Source: Apricaphanius iberus (taxonomy: Eukaryota; Chordata; Actinopteri; Cyprinodontiformes; Aphaniidae). Taken from it: a stretch of DNA of 64,000 nucleotides. Shown piece by piece: positions 56,794 through 64,000 of this stretch. Every line of letters starts with the position of its first letter. Within the stretch, counting starts at the first letter, position 1. A program made the translations under genes and the position numbers. The stretch covers positions 744,001-808,000 of the forward strand of contig JAPXFQ010001936.1 in NCBI GenBank assembly GCA_028564705.1, in the 5' to 3' direction. The notes below the pieces were generated by a model that saw only the letters and a program-made list of their open reading frames with translations, was not told the origin of the DNA and did not search any database.

Positions 56794-57659
56794 TTTTCTA
56801 AAGACATAATTAATCAGCTGTTCTAAAAAGTTAAATATAACTTTGAGGTGAATGTTATGTGTCACTGATTGATTGAATGTTTCATTTAAAGCTTTTTCAT
56901 CTAATCTTCAAATATGAAAGTGGCAATAAAATGCAGTTAGACTTAAATCCAAAGTTACATCCATACTTTCCATATTTCTGTGAAAATCTGAAGTTTAGTT
57001 TTAACTCTTTTTTTCCACATTAAGTGACATATGAAAAAGTTAAATGCTGATTTTGGGCAAAATAATGTAATGCATGATGTTTTTATCAAGTTTTTTTTAA
57101 TCAAAAACAGTTGATTTCTTGGTATAGTTACGTTTAATGACCTCAATTGAAAAGTCATTTTTAAGATTTATCACATTTTAATGTCCTGGACTTTACATAA
57201 TTGGTAAATACAATCAATAGGAAAAAATCTCTACATTTTGTCATTTGTCTCATACCTTTATAGCACATGGTGCATCAATAAATTTCATGAGAAGTCATTG
57301 ATTCATATCTGCATCAACCATCATACAAGGTATTATTACTGTGAAAATAGGTACAGTATGTATGGTTTATTCTCTGAATGTAACATTATTTAGGGATTTA
57401 GTTTTTAAATTGAACCGTATCAAGATGTGTATAATTGTTCAGTTGGTTACTTCACATATTTTTTTTAAATACTGTATTCTTTACTATAAATGTTAAACAC
57501 TACCTAAAGCTACAGACAGGTGGAGGGCATGTAGATAATAATCAGGTAGATCTCCCATGCTGTTCGGACAAAAGTTAATAAGTAATAAACTAATTTCAAA
57601 CAGCCTCAATACTATGTTCTGAGTTCTATGAAGGATTTGATGTTTTAGAAGCTCAAAAT
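56794..57659. other. 3' region of gene D and AT-rich spacer
   Basis: Contains the gene D 3' UTR to AATAAA at 56925 and then AT-rich sequence without features. Confidence 0.5.
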
Positions 57660-57667
57660 GTTTATTT

Positions 57668-58840
57668 TTGATTGTCTGGACAAAAGAGGCAATACAAATT
57701 TTTATCAGTGGACCTATTCAAAGCATCAACGGGAGGATAAACAAATTCTCACGGCTGTTTCATTTGAATACATGGCTGTCCAAAGTCTGTGAGTCAAGAG
57801 GACTGTATTTTATAGAGAACTTTAATTTGTTCTGGCAACGCAATGATCTGTTTAAAGCAAATGGCCCACATTTGAGCAGAGGTGGAGTGAGACAACTGAC
57901 AGATGACCTCCTCCATTTTCTACGGAATCAGGGAAGGCCAAAGCTGCAGGAGAGAGCAGAGAGGAGCGAGAGAAGAGCTCCAGGCTCCCCAGCAAAGGCT
58001 TGGCCTGCATCCCTGACAATAGATTCAGTCGGAGCAGTTTCATCATCATCTACAGCAAAGGATTCAGCCACAGCACCACCATCTGCGCCAAAAGTAATGG
58101 ACCCGGCCACAAGAGCGGCATTACCTGCCTCTGCATCACAGGGAAAAAACTCACCTGCAGCACCACCTGTATCTCTGGGGAAAGACTGTGCACCGTCTGC
58201 ATCAACAGGAAATGATTCAACCACAGTAGCAGCACCACCTGCATCTGAATCTCCGGGGGAAAACTCAGCTGCAGCACCACCTGCATCAACATTAAATAAT
58301 TCAACCACAGGAGCACTCTCATTTATTCCACCACCGTCCTGGAACCCAACTGCTGAATCTACACCTTCCAGAGAATTTTCGTTCGTGTCTTCAGAGTCAA
58401 CTATGACATTTCCCAACCACTTTTAAAACTTGGTACAATATGGGAATAAAATGGTTCCCCCCACTCCAGTCATGTCAAAATCAAGGCCGTTGTCTCCAAA
58501 GAAGGGTCGTGCCCAACTCCCGCCTTTTTCACCAACCAAGGTCTCCCCAGCTCGGCCCCCACCACCGGTGCCCACAGCTGTTACCTCCAGCAGCTTCACT
58601 GCTGCTGTCTAGGATGTTAAGGGCCTCTGCGTTGCTACTATGCATAGCAGAATCAAAACCAACCAGAGGTCCAGAAAAGGAGTGTTCTCTTCTAAAACAA
58701 TCAATACTGTCAAACCACGATAACAGAGGGACAGTCAGACTGAGTAATCAAAGACATTTAATCCATATCCCTTGCAAAAAGATTCCATCTACTCAAACAC
58801 AGATAAATCTCAAACATGCTGTTCTCAATTTCATATAATT
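57668..58840 (+). pseudogene. L2 LINE ORF1 fragment (SGNH-like) with Ser/Ala/Pro repeat region
   Basis: A frame of about 250 codons starts inside an ORF1 esterase domain: FISGPIQSINGRINKFSRLF, LNTWLSKVCESRGLYFIENF and NGPHLSRGGVRQLTDDLLHF. In related proteins the last block is DGxHLxxxG; here Asp is Asn. After residue 105 comes a low-complexity Ser/Ala/Pro region with repeated APPAS and GxNSxxA motifs (58030-58330). A frame break is followed by Pro-rich text (58430-58612). The start of ORF2 appears at INLKHAVLN (58803) and is cut off at about 58840. The frame after the break is lost, so I call it a fragment. Confidence 0.7.
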
Positions 58841-61800
58841 AAAAAACAAGTCATTTTAAGACCTGAGACGGACACTGCGTTGTTAAGGCATATCGCGTCA
58901 TTTCCTGTTTGGTGACTCACTTGGCTGAAGCATCTCGGTGCTCTTGCCCTCTTTAATTTATCAAGTTTTCTCTGTCCAGAAGCTTTTCTGAGTTATTCTA
59001 AAACACAGACACGATGAAACACTTATTTTCTGTTGGTGTTCTTTATGTTTTGGGAACTCGTTAAGTGTTACACTTGTTTTCTGGGCAAGGTAAGGTATCA
59101 CTAGGTAAGCTTAGGTTTACTGCTAGCATGGCTACCGCTTTGTCTCCTGTTCCTCCGTCTCTCTCTGAATCCCTTCCTCTCTCCTGCTCTCTGTGTCAGA
59201 TGTTTAGTTACTCCTCTGCCTCCTTTAGCGAAGATGGTAGGTGTAATAAGTGCAGCATTTTTGTAGCCTTGGAGACGAGGGTTTCTGAGCTAGAGGCCCG
59301 GCTCCGCGCTGTAGAACAGCCAGGCCCAGCAGTAGCTAGTGCGGAGCCAGTTAGGACAGGACCCCATAGCCGTCCTCCCACAGCTCCCGTGCAGCTGGGA
59401 TCTGAGGCGAACTGGGTGACTGTTCGTAGGAAGCTTAGCGCCAGACCCCAGCATGCAGCCAACCCCCAGCCCCTGTCTGTGAATGATAGGTTCGCCCCGC
59501 TCAGCGATGCAACCGCTGAACACGAGAGGCCGATTCTTGTAATTGCCAGCTCCATAGTTAGGAACGTGGCCCCAGAGACACGGAAGACCTCTGTCAGATG
59601 CCTTCCAGGGGCCAGAGCTGCGGACATTAGGTCCCATCTGAAGCTTTTGGCCAAGGACAAACGACTGTATAGCAGGATCGTTATCCATGCTGGTGGCAAT
59701 GACACCCGGTTACGGCAATCGGAGGTCACTAAAATTAACGTAGCTTCGGTGAGTAGGGCTGCCAAAAAGATGTCTGACTCTGTAATTTTTCTGGTCCCTT
59801 GCCTGATCGTACTAGCGATGACATGTACAGCGGTATGTGGTCGTTTTACCTTTGGTTGTCAAGGTGGTGTCCAGAAAACGATGTGGGCTACATTGATAAC
59901 TGGGGGGCCTTCCGGGGAAAACCTGGACTGTTACGTAGAGACGGCATCCATCCCACCGCCGCCGGAAATTCGCTTCTTTCCAGGAACATTGATAAGGTTA
60001 TCTCTAGTTCCCCAAAGCCGTGACAACCCAGAGTCCAGCTCACGGATCAGGGACTGCCACCCACCCACTACCCTATAGAGACAGTTTCCCGTCCACTGCC
60101 CAAAACTAATGAATTAAAAGTTAATGCTACTAGAGCAAAGTATAAAAATATCATAAAGATAAACACAACTCCGAATGAACAGAAAAATAAATCAATTAAA
60201 CGTGGTTTACTAGACATAAGATCTCTCCCCTCAAAAACACTCTTAGTAAATGACTGAATTTGTGAAAATAATATTGATTTGTTTTGTCTTGCAGAGACAT
60301 GGTTGCAGGAAGAGGACGATGTCACAATAAATGAGTCAACTCCCCCTAGCTACTTAAACTTTAGTGTCCCTCGATGTACTGGTCGAGGAGGTGGAGTAGC
60401 CGCCATCTTTCATTCAGATTTACTAATTAATCCCCCAAAAAATAATAGTTACAGTTCCTTTGAGCATTTAATCTTTAGCCTTCCTCATACACATAACAAA
60501 GCAGTAAACCCACTTTTATTCGTGGTCTTATATCGTCCACCATTCCCTTATTCTCAATTTTTAGATCAGATCTCAGATTTTCTAACTGACTTAGTTTTAA
60601 ACACTGATAAAGTCATTATAGTCGGAGACTTCAATATTCATGTTGATAATGAAAGTGATAGTCTAAATACAGCTTTTAACATAATCTTAGACTCAATAGG
60701 CTTTACTCAAAATGTCCAGGGACCAACCCATCGTGGTCACCACACTTTAGATCTTGTATTATCTTATGGCATTGACTGTGAAGAAATAACAGTCTTTCAC
60801 ATAAATTCACTCTAACTGACCATTTCAAACCTGGAAGAAAACTTCATTATACCAGAACGTTATCAGACAATGCTGTAGCAAGTTTTAAAGAAGGTCTTCC
60901 AACATTAGTTTCCTCAGTATATAAAAGTACAATAGAAAACAGTGATTTAACTCGTAACCCCTCACATCTTGACATTTCAGTTCATAGCGTTAATTCCTCC
61001 CTGCGTCTGGCAATAGACAAAGTTCCCCCACTGAAAAAGAAGGTGGCCAGCCTTAGAAGATTAGCTCCCTGGTTTAATTTAGAGCTACGTACCCTAAAGT
61101 AGAATGTTAGAAAAATAGAGAGAAAACGGCGCTCCACGCATTTACAGGATTCTTATTTAGTGTGGAAAAATAGTCTATTGCTATATAAAAAGAGCATTCG
61201 AACAGCTAGAACAGAATATAAATAAATTTATAGAGTCTATTTTACAAATAATAATCTATAAAAAATAAGATAAATGGGAACCTTACCAATATGCTTGCTT
61301 CTTCCCTAGTTAATGAGGCAGCATAAAAAATGGTTGAACCTAATATACACTTAAACTGCTTAAATGCAACTTTCTGATGTACTAAAATTATTAGCTTCAT
61401 GAAAACCTTCAACTTGCGTTTTAGACCCAATCCCAACTAAACTCTTAAAAGAAGTTTTCCCTCTGATCGCTGCTCCAATTTTAGATATAATGAATCTATC
61501 CTTAGTCAATGGATATGTACCACAGGAGTTTAAGATTGCTGTAATTAAACGTCTTCTTAAAAAACCATCTCTTGATCAAAACGACTTAATTAACTATAGA
61601 CACAGCTACATCTATCCATAAATTCGGATGAATCCAATCAGTTAGGTAGACTACAGGCATGTCTGGAAGACATAAAAACTTGGATGACTCTATACTTCTT
61701 GCATACTGAGGAAGGCATTCGTTGTTATTTATGCCTAAACCACTGCAATCTCTGTCTGGCTGCAAGATGTGTGGATACATCCCAACAACTTAATGCACTT

Positions 61801-61860
61801 TCAGTTTAAAGTTGCCACCTTATTGTTGTATGTATATTGTTTTAATAAAATAATTCTTAA
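58841..61860 (+). mobile_element. L2-type LINE of another subfamily, decayed
   Basis: About 3 kb. It holds ORF1 (59065-60078, see separate entry) and ORF2 with an APE endonuclease. The endonuclease motifs are RGLLDIRSLPSKTLLVND with a stop, FCLAETWLQEEDD, VIIVGDFNIHVDNESD and HHTLDLVLSYGID. RT scraps (DPIPTKLLKEVFPL-like at about 61420; INYR; RLQACLEDIKTWM at about 61640) end near a TTTTAATAAAATAATTC stretch. Most of the RT is deleted. Confidence 0.75.
59065..60078 (+). pseudogene. L2 ORF1 with CxxC zinc motif, coiled coil and SGNH-like domain
   Basis: A long frame with a Met at about 59128 (MATALSPVPPSLSESLPLSC). It has a Cys pattern CSLCQM...CNKC (zinc-binding, PHD-like) and a coiled coil (ALETRVSELEARLRAVE). 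The esterase-like part reads PILVIASSIVRNV, VRCLPGARAADI, IVIHAGGNDTRLRQSE. In the family the first block is normally (V/I)GDSIVRNV; Asp is changed to Ser here. A frameshift near 59790 moves the end (CPENDVGYIDNWGAFRGKPG, RDGIHPTAAGNSLLSRNIDK with the Asp-His pair) to the frame 59799-60023. A LINE protein that shields or chaperones RNA, here inactive. Confidence 0.75.
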
Positions 61861-61874
61861 ATTCACTTCCAATT

Positions 61875-63650
61875 CAATTAAAAAATAATTTATTGATCCC
61901 TCTGGGAATAAAGTGTTGCTGTAGCTCATTACTTATTCATTTTTCATTGAATTGTCGTAGACCATGATGGCTGTGGGGAAAAAGGATTTCCTGTAGCAGT
62001 CTGTGTTGCAGCGAAACTGAAGAAACTCTGTTGCTGTTGGATAGTCTGATGAAGAGGATGCTCAGGGTTGTCCATAATCTTTTTAATTTTATGAAGAATC
62101 CTTATTTGCATCATTATCTCCAGTTGTTCCACAGGTGACCCCGGAACAGAACCAGCCTTCTTTATCAGGTTATTGAGGCGTTTTAAGTCCCTGGCTCTGA
62201 TGCTGTTACCACAACAAATTATGGACGAAGAGATGACACTCTCCACAACAGACTTGTAGAAGATTTTATAGCATCTTGCTGCAAACCTTGAAGGACCTTA
62301 GCTTCATCAGAAAGTCCAGTCTGCTCCGTCCCTTTTTGTAAATGCTCCACTGTTGATTCTCCAGTCCAGTCTGTTGTCCAGGTGAACTCCGAGGTATCTG
62401 TAATCCTCAATCACTTCCCCTTCTTCTCCCATAATGGAGACAGTCTTTGACTTATACCTTTTTCTCCTGAAATCTACAATCATCTCCTTTGTTTTGTTGA
62501 CATTCAATGTAAGATGATTGTCTCCACACCATGCCACAAAGCGCTTCACCAGCTCTCTGTATTCAGCTTCTACTCCATCTCTGATAAACCCGATAATCGC
62601 AGAATCGTCTGAGTATTTCTGCAGATGACAGGTGTCTGTCTTATACTGGAAGTCTGAGGTGTACAGAGTGAAAAGGAATGGTGAGAGTACAGTCCCTTGT
62701 GGTGCTCCTGTGCTGCTGATCAGCTGGTTTGACCCACAATCCTTCAGTCTCACAAACTGTGGTCTGTTTGTCAGGTAGTCATTGATCCAGCTGATTGTTG
62801 AGGCCTCCACCTGTGTCTTCAGGAGTTTCTGACAAAGCAAATCAAGCTGAATTGTGTTAAATGCACTGGAGAAATCAAAGAACATGATTCTCACAGTGCT
62901 GCCTGCTTTGTCCAGATGACAGTGAGTTAGTTGACGCATGTTGATGATGGCATCTTCATCTTCAACACCAACACCATGGCGATAAGCAAACTGCATGAGG
63001 TCCTGATAGGTTCTAGTTTGCTTACTCAGGTGGGGCAACAGGAGTCTCTACAGGACCTTCATGATGTGGGATGTCAGGGCAACAGGTCTGTAGTCATTGA
63101 TGACTGATGGGTGAGTTTTCTTTGGTACTGGAACAAGGCAGGATGTCTTCCACAACACTGAAACCTTCTCTCGGTTCAGGCTAAGGTTGAATAGGTGCTG
63201 CAGAATCCCACAGAGCTGCTCTGCACAGGTCTTCAGGACTCTGGGGCTGACACCATCTGGACCTGCAGCCTTGTTCCGGCTCAGTTTCTCCAACTGCCTC
63301 TTCACCTGACTTTTAGAAAAATATAGGTGGGAAGGTGAGGTAAAGGGGGTAGCAGCATCTCCTGACTTGATAGAAAAACAAAGTTGTGGAAGAAGAAGAG
63401 TTCATGACTGAGGTGGATAATATATCAGATAAAACATCTGAGGTGTAACAGGTCAGAGGAGAGTGGGATGTCTCTTTGGCTGGAAACAGGAGACGAGGAT
63501 GCTGAGCTTGTTCCTGAACTGAACCTATTGAAGAATGTGTTCAGTTCAGTGGTTCTATAAAGACTTCCATCTATCCAGTCCTTCCTGTGATTAAAGCCTG
63601 CGATTAAAGTCTGGGCAAAGTCCTTCTTTGTGGGTGTTGTGGGAGGAACC
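61875..63650 (-). mobile_element. Rex1-type LINE, 5'-truncated and broken
   Basis: Minus-strand RT ORF from about 63645 to 61944. Order: TKKDFAQTLIAGFNHRKDWI; KRQLEKLSRNKAAGPDGVSP; LVPVPKKTHPSVINDYRPVA; a nonsense codon after HIMKVL (TAG at about 63048); RHGVGVEDEDAIINMRQL. It continues MFFDFSSAFNTIQLDLL (motif A); STGAPQGTVLSPFLFTLYTS; LQKYSDDSAIIGF (catalytic YSDD at about 62615); KTKEMIVDFRRKR; YRYLGVHLDNRLDW; a frameshift near 62310; and DNPEHPLHQTIQQQQSFFSF. The 3' end carries GGGATCAATAAATTATTTTT. Endonuclease is missing. It ends about 25 bp before the promoter-like block of gene E. Confidence 0.88.
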
Positions 63651-63736
63651 TCAGTCTTGAAGTAATAGATGTAAATTAAACTGAAGCCATTCAGGACACA
63701 GAAAACGACAGAGAAACATCAAACTTCTTCTGCAAA
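63651..63736 (+). promoter_or_regulatory. upstream region of GIMAP gene E
   Basis: TAAATTAAACTGAAGCCATT (63672-63691) aligns with the ISRE-like region of B/C (AAATGAAAATGAAACCATTC), and ATTCAGGACACAGAAAACGA follows as in B/C. The GAAANNGAAA core is not intact here. A GGGAGGAAC-like box (63641) is part of, or abuts, the LINE. Confidence 0.45.
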
Positions 63737-63755
63737 ATGGAAAGTAAATTCCTTG
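63737..63755 (+). CDS. gimap: GIMAP gene E, first coding exon (partial gene)
   Basis: ATGGAAAGTAAATTCCTTG followed by GTAAGT. It codes MESKFL plus one base, 19 nt in phase 1, exactly as in genes A-D, and lies behind the same upstream motif block. The GTPase exon would be beyond the window end, so family identity rests on the exon length, phase and promoter match. Confidence 0.65.
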
Positions 63756-64000
63756 GTAAGTACAGTTCCTACTTTGGATTGAACCTTTCTGAGTTTATTA
63801 AAACCTTTAGGTAACATGTCTGACAAGCTGACTTTATTGAAAATATGATGAGGGAGTCTTATGTATGAATTAATACACAGCTAAACAAAATTAAACAGTT
63901 GCAAAATGCATATTTAAGTTAAAATATTTAAAAAATATTATTAAACAAATATTTAAGTTAAAGACTTATATTTTTCTAATCATACAAATAAATCTCAGAA
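63756..64000 (+). other. start of intron 1 of GIMAP gene E
   Basis: AT-rich sequence after the GTAAGT donor, running off the window. Confidence 0.5.

Noticed and set aside
58000..58416. Long minus-strand frames opposite the LINE ORF1
   Set aside because: Mirror frames of the Ser/Ala/Pro repeat; no independent support.
1..64000. CRISPR arrays, operons, bacterial defence systems
   Set aside because: None present; the sequence is vertebrate nuclear DNA with spliced genes and eukaryotic transposons.

Overview
This 64 kb window is nuclear DNA of a vertebrate, almost certainly a teleost fish. It has GT/GC-AG introns, AATAAA poly(A) signals, a classical C2H2 zinc-finger exon, AIG1/GIMAP GTPases, and a repeat load typical of teleosts: L2/Maui-like and Rex1-like LINEs, Tc1 elements, hAT and Harbinger MITEs, a Penelope-like relic, Ty3/Gypsy remains and tRNA-derived SINE heads. 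Genus cannot be decided from the sequence alone. Recognisable host genes occupy only a few kb; most of the rest is old and recent transposon sequence.

Layout. 1-5.1 kb: a Tc1 right end, a hAT-like MITE, a THAP-like scrap and unassigned DNA. 5.1-6.6 kb: a hAT MITE sits just upstream of the terminal exon of a seven-finger C2H2 protein. 6.7-15 kb: two copies of a retroelement carrying a small membrane/coiled-coil ORF (6.8-7.7 and 11.5-12.8 kb, minus strand), a C-rich repeat, a Harbinger-type MITE nested in a hAT element, a TTAA-flanked MITE and L2 tails. 15.3-63.8 kb: a same-strand cluster of five GIMAP genes, here called A (15321-20256), B (21229-22460), C (31047-32239), D (49892-56793) and E (first coding exon only, 63737-63755). 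Between and inside them lie nested L2 LINEs (34.5-41.5 kb), other LINE fragments, a decayed Gypsy element inside intron 1 of D, and more LINEs at 57.7-63.6 kb.

The GIMAP cluster is the biological core. Each gene starts with a 19-nt first coding exon ending in phase 1, followed in A-D by one exon that holds the whole GTPase domain. Upstream of the ATGs is a shared promoter module: a GGGAGGGAC-like box, then 38 bp later (A, C, D) an interferon-response-like GAAANNGAAA element about 71-82 bp before the ATG. The GTPase cores are alike but the C-terminal ends differ: A and D end in CaaX boxes (CVIQ, CIIL), B ends in hydrophobic segments and C has neither. B and C are a very recent duplication, and B carries an 11-bp promoter deletion, a GC splice donor and a 66-bp exon deletion relative to C. 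Together this looks like a fast-turning immune GTPase cluster whose promoters and GTP-binding cores are kept while the membrane anchors are swapped.

All statements rest on reading the sequence by eye. Family names come from remembered motif patterns; no database search was run.
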